This document shows, piece by piece, positions 16,848 through 25,304 of a DNA stretch of 64,000 nucleotides (within the stretch, counting starts at the first letter, position 1; every line of letters starts with the position of its first letter). The stretch lies in contig NZ_CP089924.1 in NCBI RefSeq assembly GCF_021284765.1, forward strand, positions 2,250,001 to 2,314,000, given 5' to 3'. A program made the position numbers and the translations under genes. Source of the DNA: Lysobacter sp. 5GHs7-4 (GTDB taxonomy: Bacteria; Pseudomonadota; Gammaproteobacteria; Xanthomonadales; Xanthomonadaceae). The notes under the pieces were generated by a model, which was given only the letters and a program-made list of their open reading frames with translations, was not told the DNA's origin and searched no databases.

Positions 16848-17954
16848 ATGAAGAAGACGATCGCGGCCCTGGCGCTGCTGGTGCCGGCCGGCCTGATGTT
16901 CGCGGCCACGGCGCCGAGGCTGTGGTCCGCGCCCGCAGAACGCGAGGCCTCGCCCACCGTGGCGCCTGCGCCGCCGCGCGCCGCCGCCGCGTCGCTGGGC
17001 GCGTTGCAGGCCGCCGACCATCTGCTGCGCCTGTGGTCGCCGCATGTGCAGCAGGTCTACGGTACCGCGCCCGAGCAGTGGGCCCGGGCCATGCGGCCCA
17101 GCCTGGCGCGGTTGGGCGAGCGCGAGTTGCGCCGCGCCGCCGACATGCCCAGCTTCGACGCGATGATGGCCGCGCTGACGCCGCAGCCGCAGCGTGAGAT
17201 TCCGGTGCAGTCGGTATGGGACGCGCGCGCCGCCCAGGCCGCACAGCTGCTGGACACCGAGCCCGCGCAGCTGGCCTACAACATGCTCGCGCCCTGCCGC
17301 CTGGCCGATACCCGCGTCGCCGGCACGCGTCTGGGCAGCGCCGGACTGCTGCATCTGCGCACGACCGGCGCCGACATGAGCGCGCAAGGCGGCTACGCCG
17401 GCGATTGCGGCGTACCGGCCGACGCGCGTGCCGTGGTGGTCAACGTGGTCGCGGTAGCGCCCACTGCGGCCGGCTACCTGACGGTGTTCCCGTACGGCGC
17501 GCAGCTGCCGTTCGCCTCCAGCCTGAACTATCGCGCGCAGGAAGTGATCGGCAACGAGATCATCGCCAAGCAGAGCGATCCCGGCACGGACTACGCGCTG
17601 TCGCTGTATTCCTACGCCGCCACCGACGTGGTCGTGGACGTGGTCGGCTACTTCGCCGCGGCGCCGGAGAGCGCCATGGTGTGCTCCAAGGTGACGCAGG
17701 TGTTCAGCCTGCCGCCGGGCAATTACGGCAGCGGCTTCGCCGAATGCCCTTATGAGTGGTTCCAGGCCGACCGCGCGGCCCGCGTCGGCGGCGGCTGCAA
17801 CTGGCGCTACAGCGCGCCCGGCGATCCGGAACCCGGCCAGTTGAACGGGTCGATGGCGGCCTACTCCTGGTACATGTGCGACGGCGACAACCACACCGAC
17901 AAGACCTACGACTACGTGGTGACGGCGATCTGCTGCCGGGTAGTGCCGCGCTAG
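16848..17954 (+). CDS. Secreted beta-domain protein, second of a tandem paralog pair
   Basis: This is a 368-residue protein, 22 bp after its paralog. A signal peptide (residues 1-28) is followed by the same helical unit (LWSPHVQQVYGTAPEQWARA ... LRRAADMPSFDAMMAAL) and beta domain (PCRLADTR, AGYLTVFPYG, SSLNYRAQEVIGNEI, VVDVVGYF). The C terminus differs: a Trp/Tyr/Asp-rich segment ends TAICCRVVPR, keeping the CC pair. GGGAGAGCGGG precedes the ATG. The pair looks like a tandem duplication that diverged at the C-terminal module. Function is unknown; both are probably periplasmic or extracellular. Confidence 0.7.
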   Translation: MKKTIAALALLVPAGLMFAATAPRLWSAPAEREASPTVAPAPPRAAAASLGALQAADHLLRLWSPHVQQVYGTAPEQWARAMRPSLARLGERELRRAADMPSFDAMMAALTPQPQREIPVQSVWDARAAQAAQLLDTEPAQLAYNMLAPCRLADTRVAGTRLGSAGLLHLRTTGADMSAQGGYAGDCGVPADARAVVVNVVAVAPTAAGYLTVFPYGAQLPFASSLNYRAQEVIGNEIIAKQSDPGTDYALSLYSYAATDVVVDVVGYFAAAPESAMVCSKVTQVFSLPPGNYGSGFAECPYEWFQADRAARVGGGCNWRYSAPGDPEPGQLNGSMAAYSWYMCDGDNHTDKTYDYVVTAICCRVVPR

Positions 17955-17997
17955 CCGGCGGCATACCATCGGCGGCAAACCCCGCGGAGCCGCCTGC

Positions 17998-18666
17998 ATG
18001 AACCCACCCCGTCATCCCGGCGCGCGCGGCGCCGGACGCCGACGCATCGCGCGGCCGTCGCGTCGCGCCGAGGCGCGCGCCCGGCGCCTGATGCCGGGCG
18101 AACTGGCCTGGTACGCGACCGGGCGCTTCTATCTGTCGGACGAGGGGCACCTGGCCGATTACGGCTATTTCCTGCATCTGTCCGGCATCGACGCGCCTTT
18201 GTTCGCGGGCGCGCAGGGCGAAACCACCGCGCACTTCACCTTCGCCGCGCGGCCGTTCGAGGCCGGCGGCGTAACCAACGGCGCGTTGACGCTGGGCCTG
18301 GACCCGGTCGGCGAGTTCTCGGTGTATCTGCAGCGCGAACCGGCCGCGAGCTTCGACGATCCGGCCTCGTTCGCGCAGGGCGAGCGCATCGCCACCCTGC
18401 GCCGCACCGGCATGGTGGTGGGCACCACGGTGGAGCAGGGCATCGGTCCGGCGCAGACGCCGTTGCTGGCGTCGAACGTGTTTTCGGCCTGGCTGCTGGA
18501 AAGCCACGGCTTCGAGTTCGGCGGGCGCCGCTACGACCTGGCGCAGATCCTGGGCGCGGGCGTGACCCAGTTCGGCACCGCGGCCGGTGCCTCGGCGCCG
18601 GTGCCGGCGGGCTACAAGCTGGCAGTGCCGTTTACCGGCTCGGCCTTGGCGTTGGGGTTGAAGTAA
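17998..18666 (+). CDS. Hypothetical protein
   Basis: This is a 222-residue protein of no family I recognise. The first ~30 residues are Arg-rich and low-complexity; translation could instead start at the ATG at 18091 (MPGELAWYATGRF). The remaining sequence is beta-rich (ARFYLSDEGHLADYGYFLHL, HFTFAARPF and GALTLGLDPVGEFSVYL), suggesting a barrel or jelly-roll. No signal peptide or transmembrane segment is visible. It follows the beta-domain paralogs by 43 bp and may be the last gene of that transcript. Confidence 0.55.
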   Translation: MNPPRHPGARGAGRRRIARPSRRAEARARRLMPGELAWYATGRFYLSDEGHLADYGYFLHLSGIDAPLFAGAQGETTAHFTFAARPFEAGGVTNGALTLGLDPVGEFSVYLQREPAASFDDPASFAQGERIATLRRTGMVVGTTVEQGIGPAQTPLLASNVFSAWLLESHGFEFGGRRYDLAQILGAGVTQFGTAAGASAPVPAGYKLAVPFTGSALALGLK

Positions 18667-18714
18667 GGCGGCACGCGTCGAAGGCGTGCGCGGTGGCGCC
18701 GCGGAACGATGCGG

Positions 18715-18915
18715 TCAACGCCGGGGCGAGTCCGTGGCGCAGCGCGGGCAAAGCTCGGCCTGCGCGCAATGCCGCAGCGCCACGCGGCGGGCTTCGCCGG
18801 CCTGCGTGAATTCGCCCAGATGGATTCGGTACAAGGTCAGCTGCGGGCAGTGCTGCACATGCACCGTATGGGCGCCGTCGGGCCGGGGAGTCCGATTGAG
18901 GTAGTAGCTGGGCAT
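18715..18915 (-). CDS. Small cysteine-containing conserved-type protein
   Basis: This is a 66-residue protein. The ATG at 18915 has CAGGAG 6 nt upstream, which supports this short start over a longer in-frame extension. The sequence contains HCPQLTLYRIHLGEF and then HCAQAELCPRCA, giving a His/Cys set that could bind a metal, though spacing fits no standard finger. No neighbour suggests a role. Confidence 0.55.
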   Translation of the reverse strand: MPSYYLNRTPRPDGAHTVHVQHCPQLTLYRIHLGEFTQAGEARRVALRHCAQAELCPRCATDSPRR

Positions 18916-19070
18916 GGGGTACTCCTGCAGGCGACCGCTCACTGTGAGCGGTGGTCGTCTCGCAGGTTGAGACGCAGGGGCGCGGCGCATGCGCAGGCAA
19001 GCCGAGCGCCGGCTTGGGATTCGCGCAACGGTAACGCTACGGCTGGCCTGGACGCGCTGCGGCCCGGCGA

Positions 19071-19403
19071 CTAATCGCCGCCGCCTCCACCGTCGCCGCC
19101 GCCATCGCTCCCGCCGCTGTCGGCGGAACAGTCGCCGCCGCCGTTGTCGCCGTCGTTGCTGCCGCAGTCGCGGTTGCCGTCGCTGGACGCGTTCCAATCG
19201 CTGCCGGAAGCGCTGGAGGTCGTGCTCCAACTGCTGCCCCCGTCGTAGCCCGAGCCGGTGTCGGCGACGAACGTGCCGCGACGCGCGCTGTTGACCACCA
19301 GCACCCCGAACACGACCGCGAGCACCCCGACGATCCAATGACCGGCCAGCGTCAGCAGCGCGCCGACGACGATCACCAGCAACCCCAGCAGCTTCTGCAG
19401 CAT
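19071..19403 (-). CDS. Small membrane protein with Gly/Ser/Asp low-complexity tail
   Basis: This is a 110-residue protein. Two hydrophobic helices at about residues 5-22 and 24-43 (LLGLLVIVVGALLTLAGHW then IVGVLAVVFGVLVV) form a hairpin. About 65 residues of Gly, Ser, Asp and Asn with three Cys follow, ending GGGDGGGGGD. The start at 19403 is chosen because it begins the membrane hairpin after GGGGATG; longer in-frame starts add Arg-rich non-conserved sequence. The topology resembles other bacterial small proteins with a polar low-complexity tail. Function is unknown. Confidence 0.5.
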   Translation of the reverse strand: MLQKLLGLLVIVVGALLTLAGHWIVGVLAVVFGVLVVNSARRGTFVADTGSGYDGGSSWSTTSSASGSDWNASSDGNRDCGSNDGDNGGGDCSADSGGSDGGGDGGGGGD

Positions 19404-19764
19404 CGACGCATCCCCATACGTGCCAGCGCGGGCCGCGGTCATGCCGCGGTTGCGCGCATTGTCCATGGTTTCGCGGGCGGTGGTGAGGGCGGGCGCATCC
19501 GAGCCGGACGGGCGGACCGAGGCGGGCGCGTAGCGGCTTCCGTTTCGCGGGGCAGGGCGGCCGTGGCGGCGACCACCGCGTACAGCGGCCATCGCCGCAA
19601 CGTTTCGACGCAAAGCGCGATTCGCCCATAGGCAGATGCGCGCGACAGTTTTATGCTGACCACGCGGACGCAGCCGGTTGCAGCGACGGCGCCCGTAATC
19701 CCCACCCCATCCTCTTTGCCGCGCGCCGCGTCAGCCGCGCGCAGCGACGCTATTCGAGCACCGC
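19404..19764. other. 361-bp divergent intergenic region
   Basis: It separates the minus-strand small membrane protein from the plus-strand acyltransferase and should hold both promoters. Frames here are Arg/Ala-rich with no ribosome binding site and do not look coding. No repeat, hairpin or RNA was recognised. Confidence 0.35.
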
Positions 19765-20907
19765 ATGAGTCGTCTTCCCGGTTTGGATTTGCTGCGCGCC
19801 ATCGCCGTCGTCTGGGTGATGCTGTTCCATTCCTACCTGGTCGGCGGCATGGGGGAGTTCTGGGGGCAGATCGTGACGCACGGCTGGATGGGCGTGGACC
19901 TGTTCTTCGTGCTCAGCGGCTATCTGATCGGCGGCCAACTGCTCAAGCCCTTGAGCCAGGGCCAGCCGTTCCGTCCCGGCGATTTCTACCTGCGCCGCGC
20001 GTTCCGCGTGCTGCCCGCGTTCCTGGCGGTGCTGGCGATCTACCTGGCCTGGCCCGGCTTCCGCGAGGCCGAGGGCATGCAGCCGGTGTGGCAGTTCCTC
20101 ACCTTCACCCTGAACCTGCTGATCGACTACCAGCACAATCGCGCGTTCTCGCACGCCTGGTCGCTGTGCGTGGAAGAGCATTTCTATCTGATCTTTCCCT
20201 GGTTGGCCTGGTGGATGACGCGCCGCCCCTCGACGGCGAAGTTCGTTTCGGTCTGCGTGGCGGTGCTGCTGGCCGGCCTGGCCTTGCGCGGTTATGTCTG
20301 GCTGTACCAGATGGCGCCGGTGCAGGGCCTGGAGGATGTCGAGCGCAGCTTCGGCCGGCGCTTCGTCGAGGACATCTATTACCCGACCTGGATGCGCCTG
20401 GACGGCCTGCTGTGCGGCGTGGTGCTGGCCGCGATCCAGGTCTACCGCCCGCAGCTGTGGGCGGGGATGCAACGGCGCGCGAACCTGTTGCTGGTCGCCG
20501 GCCTGGCGGTGGTCGGCGTCGCGATCTGGCTGTTCATGGAACGCACCGCGCTGCTGCCGACGGTGATCGGCTACCCGCTGCTGTCGATGGGCCTGGCCCT
20601 GCTGGTTGCGGCCGGCGCCAGCACCCGCAGCTGGCTGGGCCGGTGGCGGGTGCCGGGCGCGGGTTGGCTGGCACTCACCTCCTACAGCCTCTATCTGATT
20701 CACAAGCCGGTGTTCCATCTGGTGGACACGCACCTGGGCACGCAGTTGCAAGGGCAGGGCGTGCTCGCGTTCGCGGTGTACGCGGCGGCGACGCTGGCGG
20801 CCGGCGCGGTACTGCACTACAGCGTGGAACGACCGTTCCTGCGTTTGCGCGAGCGCTGGTACCGGCGTGGGCAGGGCGCTCGGGAGGCGGTGGCGGCCGC
20901 CGGCTGA
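19765..20907 (+). CDS. Acyltransferase family 3 (OafA/YrhL-like) membrane protein
   Basis: This is a 380-residue protein with about ten transmembrane helices. The family signature is clear: LDLLRAIAVVWVMLFHS (with the catalytic His), GWMGVDLFFVLSGYLIG, FYLRRAFRVLPAF and HAWSLCVEEHFYLIFPW, then SYSLYLIHKPVFH near the C terminus. Such enzymes transfer acyl groups, usually acetyl, from the cytoplasm to sugars of O-antigen, peptidoglycan or exopolysaccharide. No extracytoplasmic SGNH domain is fused. No glycan gene lies next to it, so the acceptor is unknown. Confidence 0.9.
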   Translation: MSRLPGLDLLRAIAVVWVMLFHSYLVGGMGEFWGQIVTHGWMGVDLFFVLSGYLIGGQLLKPLSQGQPFRPGDFYLRRAFRVLPAFLAVLAIYLAWPGFREAEGMQPVWQFLTFTLNLLIDYQHNRAFSHAWSLCVEEHFYLIFPWLAWWMTRRPSTAKFVSVCVAVLLAGLALRGYVWLYQMAPVQGLEDVERSFGRRFVEDIYYPTWMRLDGLLCGVVLAAIQVYRPQLWAGMQRRANLLLVAGLAVVGVAIWLFMERTALLPTVIGYPLLSMGLALLVAAGASTRSWLGRWRVPGAGWLALTSYSLYLIHKPVFHLVDTHLGTQLQGQGVLAFAVYAAATLAAGAVLHYSVERPFLRLRERWYRRGQGAREAVAAAG

Positions 20908-20989
20908 GCCCGCCCTGGGCTATGCTCGTGGCGCGGGTCCGCAGCGGATTCCGCTGCACACAGGGGGCGCCCGGCAGGGCGTGCAGGCG

Positions 20990-23518
20990 ATGTCGAAATC
21001 GGTCGAGAGTCAGGGCCGCACCACGCGGCGATGGGCGTGCATAGGGCGGGTACAGCGGCGATTCGGCGTGCTGCTGGTTGCCGCGGGAGTGCTGTCGGTG
21101 GCGCTGGACGCCGTCGCGATGCGCAAGATCGATCCGGGCGAGGCGCCCAAACTGGCCCCCGACGAGGGCTTGGTGGCGCTGGTGGTCGACACCAGCGCCT
21201 ACATCAGCAGCGTGCACGTGCGCCAAGCCGGTCGCGGCCCCATCGAGGGCGTGCTCAACGGTATGGGCGGCGGCCGCAACCTGCAGGTGTACGCGCTGAA
21301 GGCCGGCGAGTACGAGTGGGCCGAACTCAATCTGTACCGTGGCGACTACCACGCGCGCTACACCATCAAGGATCCCGAATACCGCTTCCGCGTCGAGGCG
21401 GGCAAGCTCAACTACAGCGGCGACCTGGTGCTGCGCACCGCCAGCCTGCAGCGCACCTTCATGCACGTGTCGAACCGTTCGCTGCCGGTGATCGACTGGC
21501 TGGAAGCGCAGCACCCGGCGATCTACGGCCAGTACGGCCTGTCTTACGTGGGCCGCTACCCCGATCCGTTCCCGGAGCTCTACCGCAGCGCGCGCGCCGG
21601 CAACGCCGAGCCGCCGGCCAAGCTCAATGCAGGCCGCGAGCCGCCCAAGCCCGGCGCCGTGCCGATCGCGGCCGAACAGATGTGGAAGCCGAACCGCGTG
21701 GTCAGCGTCGCGCTCAATCCCGGCGGCGATCTGCTGGCCGAAGTCGTGCGCGAGGGCGAGGACCGCTACGGACTGGAGCTGATCGATCTGGTCGCCGGCA
21801 GCGCGCAACGCCTGATCACACGCAAGGATGCCATCGCTTCGCTGCTGTGGGACAGCGACCGCGTCCTGATGGCGGGCGACGGCGCCGGTCACTACACGGT
21901 GGTGCGGATCGGCGATGCGCAGGGCGGCAAGCGCGCCGCGCAGGTGCTGCCGATGGAAGGCAAGGGAGCGGTGGTCGACCTGTTGGCCGACGAGCCGGGC
22001 AAGATTCTGTTCGAGGGCTACGACAGCCGCGGCACCCTGGTGGTGCATCGCGTCGATTTGATGGCCGGCGATCGCGACGTGCGCGGCTTCTACACCGCCG
22101 CCAGCCGCGACCGGCTCAACAAGGGCATGAGCAACGACCTGGGCTGGTACGCCGACGGCGCGGGCCACCTGCGGGCGGCGATCGTCAGGCGCGACGATCG
22201 TGCGGTGCTGGTGCACGGCGACGCCGGCCGGTATCAGGACGTGCTGGAGTTGGACAAGGAGGACGGCTTCCAACCGCTGGCGCTGTCCTACGACGGCAAC
22301 CTGATCTACGGGCTCAGCGACGAAGGCCGCGATCAGCGCGATCTGGTCGTGTTCGATCCGGCCACCAAGAAAATCGCGCGCACCTTGTTCAGCAAGCCGG
22401 GCGTCGACGTGGCCGAGCCGGTGCTGGATCACCGGCGCGAACCCGTGGCGGTGCGCTACTACCAGTCCGGCCGGCTGGTCACCGAATACTTCGACGAGAA
22501 GGATCGCACCCTGGCGGCGACGCTGCAGGCGGCTTATCCCGGCCGCACCGTGGCCGTGATCGACCGCAGCGTGGACGGCAAACAGCTGATCCTGTGGGTG
22601 GACGGCAGCGACCGGCCGCCGCAGATCTATCACATGGACATCGCCGCCAAGCGTGCCTCGCTGGTCGACGAGGTGATGCCCTGGCTGGCCGACAAGCGCT
22701 ACGCCCCGGCGAAAGTGCTGAGCCTGAAAGGCAGCGACGGCCTGCCGATCGAAGCCTTCCTGACTCTGCCGGAAGCCGCGGGCAAGCGGCCGCTGGTGGT
22801 GCTGCCGCACGGCGGCCCGATCGGCGTCGGCGACCGTCTGCATTTCGATCGTGAGGTGCAGTATCTGGCGTCGTTGGGTTACGCCGTGCTGCAGGTGAAC
22901 TTTCGCGGTTCCGACGGCTACGGCAAGGCCTTCCGCGAGGCCGGCCACCGCAACTACGGCAAGCTGATCGAGGACGACATCGACGCCGCGGTGCGCGCCG
23001 CGATCGCGTCCTATCCCATCGACGGCGATCGCCTGTGCGCGGTGGGCACCAGCTACGGCGGTTACTCAGGTCTGGTGTCGGCCATGCGCTGGCCGGAGCG
23101 TTACCGCTGCGTGGTGTCGATTTCCGGCGTCAGCGACCGCGCCTTGTTCTTCACCGCCAGCGACAGCGCGCGTTCGGCCCAGACCCGCGCCCTGATGGAG
23201 CGCATCATCGGCGACCCGCGCAAGGACCTGGCGGAAATGCAGGCGACCTCGCCGCTGTACAACCTCGACAAGCTGCAGCTGCCGATCATGCTGGTGCATG
23301 GCCGCGAGGACCTGCGCGTCGACTTCGAACACACCCGGCGCCTGGTGCGCATGCTCAATTTGAAGGGGCGCCCGCCGGTAGTGTTGGCGTTCCCGAACGA
23401 GGGGCACAGTCTGGACCAGCCGCTGGCGCTGGAGATCGCGTGGTCGGGGATTGCGGGGTTCTTGCGGGAGCATTTGGAGGGGCGGGCGGCTGCGCCTTCC
23501 GCCGCCGCGGCTCCGTGA
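20990..23518 (+). CDS. S9 family (prolyl oligopeptidase-like) serine peptidase
   Basis: This is an 842-residue protein. Its start at 20990 is followed by a basic region and a hydrophobic stretch (FGVLLVAAGVLSVALDAVA), probably a signal peptide or anchor. An N-terminal beta domain (about 50-190, with RVEAGKLNYSGDLVLR) is unusual for S9. A beta-propeller covers about 230-590, and the C-terminal alpha/beta hydrolase has VGTSYGGYSG (Ser688), MLVHGREDLRVD (Asp774) and NEGHSLDQP (His806). Spacing fits dipeptidyl/acylaminoacyl peptidases. It probably degrades peptides in the periplasm. It is a monocistronic gene 82 bp after the acyltransferase. Confidence 0.88.
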   Translation: MSKSVESQGRTTRRWACIGRVQRRFGVLLVAAGVLSVALDAVAMRKIDPGEAPKLAPDEGLVALVVDTSAYISSVHVRQAGRGPIEGVLNGMGGGRNLQVYALKAGEYEWAELNLYRGDYHARYTIKDPEYRFRVEAGKLNYSGDLVLRTASLQRTFMHVSNRSLPVIDWLEAQHPAIYGQYGLSYVGRYPDPFPELYRSARAGNAEPPAKLNAGREPPKPGAVPIAAEQMWKPNRVVSVALNPGGDLLAEVVREGEDRYGLELIDLVAGSAQRLITRKDAIASLLWDSDRVLMAGDGAGHYTVVRIGDAQGGKRAAQVLPMEGKGAVVDLLADEPGKILFEGYDSRGTLVVHRVDLMAGDRDVRGFYTAASRDRLNKGMSNDLGWYADGAGHLRAAIVRRDDRAVLVHGDAGRYQDVLELDKEDGFQPLALSYDGNLIYGLSDEGRDQRDLVVFDPATKKIARTLFSKPGVDVAEPVLDHRREPVAVRYYQSGRLVTEYFDEKDRTLAATLQAAYPGRTVAVIDRSVDGKQLILWVDGSDRPPQIYHMDIAAKRASLVDEVMPWLADKRYAPAKVLSLKGSDGLPIEAFLTLPEAAGKRPLVVLPHGGPIGVGDRLHFDREVQYLASLGYAVLQVNFRGSDGYGKAFREAGHRNYGKLIEDDIDAAVRAAIASYPIDGDRLCAVGTSYGGYSGLVSAMRWPERYRCVVSISGVSDRALFFTASDSARSAQTRALMERIIGDPRKDLAEMQATSPLYNLDKLQLPIMLVHGREDLRVDFEHTRRLVRMLNLKGRPPVVLAFPNEGHSLDQPLALEIAWSGIAGFLREHLEGRAAAPSAAAAP

Positions 23519-23657
23519 GGGGGTAACGGAGACGAACCGGTAGTCGTGCGTGGCCCCTAGCCTGTGCATGGACGGTTGCGATGTAGTCCCTGATGCAGGC
23601 GATAGTCCCTGTTGTTGCCAGGTATAGTTTTAATTCGATTCCTGGGCAAAAAATTCT

Positions 23658-24515
23658 ATGCACCTGTTCGTGTCGGTAGCGGTCGGCTTGTTGATCGGTG
23701 GGGCCTGCCTTTCTGCTTCGGCTGCCGAGCCCGAGACGGCTGTCGAGTCGTTGCCGGTGCATGAAAGCTTCACGATGGAAACGCGCGCGCCCGACGAGAC
23801 GCGGCGCATCAACGTGTATATGCCGCCGGGTTACGATGCAGCCAAGGGCCCGCGTTACCCGGTGCTGTACATGCCTGACGGCGGTCTGCAAGAAGATTTC
23901 CCGCACGTCGCCAGCGACGTCGACGCGGCGATCCGGGCCGGGGAGATGCGGCCGATGCTGGTGGTGGGGATCGAGAACACGCAGCGGCGGCGCGATATGA
24001 CGGGGCCGACGGCGTTCGCGGAGGATCGCAAGATCGCACCGGAGGTGGGCGGGTCGGCGCGGTTTCGGGCGTTTATCGCCGATGATCTGATGCCGGCGGT
24101 CCGCAAACGGTACCGGGTGAGCGACGAGACCGGGATCATCGGCGAGTCGCTGGCGGGGCTGTTCGTGGTCGAGACGTTTTTCGAGCGGCCCGAGCTGTTC
24201 GATGTGTATATCGCGATGAGCCCCAGTCTGTGGTGGAACCAGGACGCTTTGGTGCTGAGCGCGGAGCGGCGTTTGCGGGCGGGTGGGTTCGGACCGCGGA
24301 CGCTGCTGCTGTCGTCGGCCAACGAGGACAACATCGCGCCGCAGACGGCGCGGCTGGCGGATGCTTTGCGCGCCACAGCGCCCAAGGGGCTGGCGTGGCG
24401 ATACGATCCGCGGCCGGACCTCAAGCATGGCACTATCTATCGGGCGTTATCGCCGCAGTTGCTGCGGGATGCGTTTCCGCCTAAGGGCGCGACGGCGGTG
24501 GGAAAAGGCAAGTAA
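23658..24515 (+). CDS. Secreted alpha/beta-hydrolase esterase (COG2819-like)
   Basis: This is a 285-residue protein with a signal peptide (residues 1-23, cleavage after ASA). VYMPPGYDAAKGPRYPVLYM and GIIGESLAGLFVVE (GxSxG nucleophile) match the putative-esterase family that includes IroE/Fes and esterase D; a C-terminal His occurs in DLKHGTIYRA. Family members cleave siderophore trilactones or other esters. No siderophore gene is adjacent, so substrate is unknown. TATAGT and two copies of TAGTCCCTG lie upstream. It is followed 20 bp later by a secreted hypothetical gene. Confidence 0.83.
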   Translation: MHLFVSVAVGLLIGGACLSASAAEPETAVESLPVHESFTMETRAPDETRRINVYMPPGYDAAKGPRYPVLYMPDGGLQEDFPHVASDVDAAIRAGEMRPMLVVGIENTQRRRDMTGPTAFAEDRKIAPEVGGSARFRAFIADDLMPAVRKRYRVSDETGIIGESLAGLFVVETFFERPELFDVYIAMSPSLWWNQDALVLSAERRLRAGGFGPRTLLLSSANEDNIAPQTARLADALRATAPKGLAWRYDPRPDLKHGTIYRALSPQLLRDAFPPKGATAVGKGK

Positions 24516-24535
24516 CGGCGCACAGCGAGGCGAGG

Positions 24536-25252
24536 ATGATCCGACGACAGCTCATGCAGGCTGCGGTGTGGTTGACGCTGCTCTGTGCCGCCAGTGCATG
24601 GGCCGGCTCGGCCAAGCCTGGCGACGCGGTGGTGCTGCCGCTGAGCGCAAAGGTCGAAGGGCAGGGCTACGCCGAACTCAGCGCGCGCTGGTGGCGTTGG
24701 ACCGATCGCTTTTCCAGCGGGATGGAGCCCTACCGCGACCCCGACGGGCGCTGGTGCGGGATCGCGCAGGAGGGGCCGGTGTGGTTCCTGGCGGGCACCG
24801 ACGGCGGCGACAGCGTGAAGCGGCGCTGCTCGGTGCCGGTGGGCAAGCACGTGTTCCTGCCCGTCATCAATCTGTATCAGCGCACCCGCTATGGGATCCC
24901 GGCGCGGCAGCGCGCGGCGCAATGCAAGTCCTTGCTGAGCGGGCTGGCCTTGAGCAACGACGCGTTGCGCAGCGCGGTGGTGCTGGTCGATGGCGTGCGC
25001 GTGGCCGATCCGCGACGTTATCGGGTGCGCACCGAGCGCTGTTTCGATGCCTACGACGAGCCGGACGAGAACGGCGAGGCCATCATCGCCGCCAGCGACG
25101 GCTACTGGTTGTTGCTGCCGCCGATGAAGGCGGGGCGGCACACCATCGTCGTCGGCGCCAATTACGGGCGCGGCGCCGAGGACGACGACGGCTACGGCAA
25201 CATGGTGCAGAACTTCGAGTACGTGCTCGACGTCGGTGGGCCGACGTTCTGA
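24536..25252 (+). CDS. Secreted hypothetical protein
   Basis: This is a 238-residue protein with a signal peptide (residues 1-23, cleavage after AWA). The mature part has a recurrent motif set (ARWWRWTDRF, GIAQEGPVWFLAGTDGGD, RRCSVPVGKHVFLPVIN and a C-terminal beta region AGRHTIVVGANYG) that I have seen in uncharacterised secreted proteins, with no assigned function. Three or four Cys may form disulfides. It probably shares a transcript with the esterase. A GC-rich inverted repeat spans its stop codon. Confidence 0.65.
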   Translation: MIRRQLMQAAVWLTLLCAASAWAGSAKPGDAVVLPLSAKVEGQGYAELSARWWRWTDRFSSGMEPYRDPDGRWCGIAQEGPVWFLAGTDGGDSVKRRCSVPVGKHVFLPVINLYQRTRYGIPARQRAAQCKSLLSGLALSNDALRSAVVLVDGVRVADPRRYRVRTERCFDAYDEPDENGEAIIAASDGYWLLLPPMKAGRHTIVVGANYGRGAEDDDGYGNMVQNFEYVLDVGGPTF

Positions 25253-25261
25253 ACGTCGGCC
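25239..25261. terminator. Hairpin spanning the stop codon, convergent gene end
   Basis: A perfect 10-bp inverted repeat (GGCCGACGTT / AACGTCGGCC) has a CTG loop and contains the TGA of the upstream gene in its right half. It lies between convergent genes and lacks a T-tract. Confidence 0.45.
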
Positions 25262-25304
25262 TGGGCATGGTTAAGCCCGGGAAACTAGCTAACGAATCGT
25301 CCGA

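Noticed and set aside
15128..16957. Long minus-strand frame across the first beta-domain gene
   Set aside because: Arg/Ala/Gly-rich shadow of the plus-strand gene with no family motif; the plus strand encodes a signal peptide and recognisable domain.
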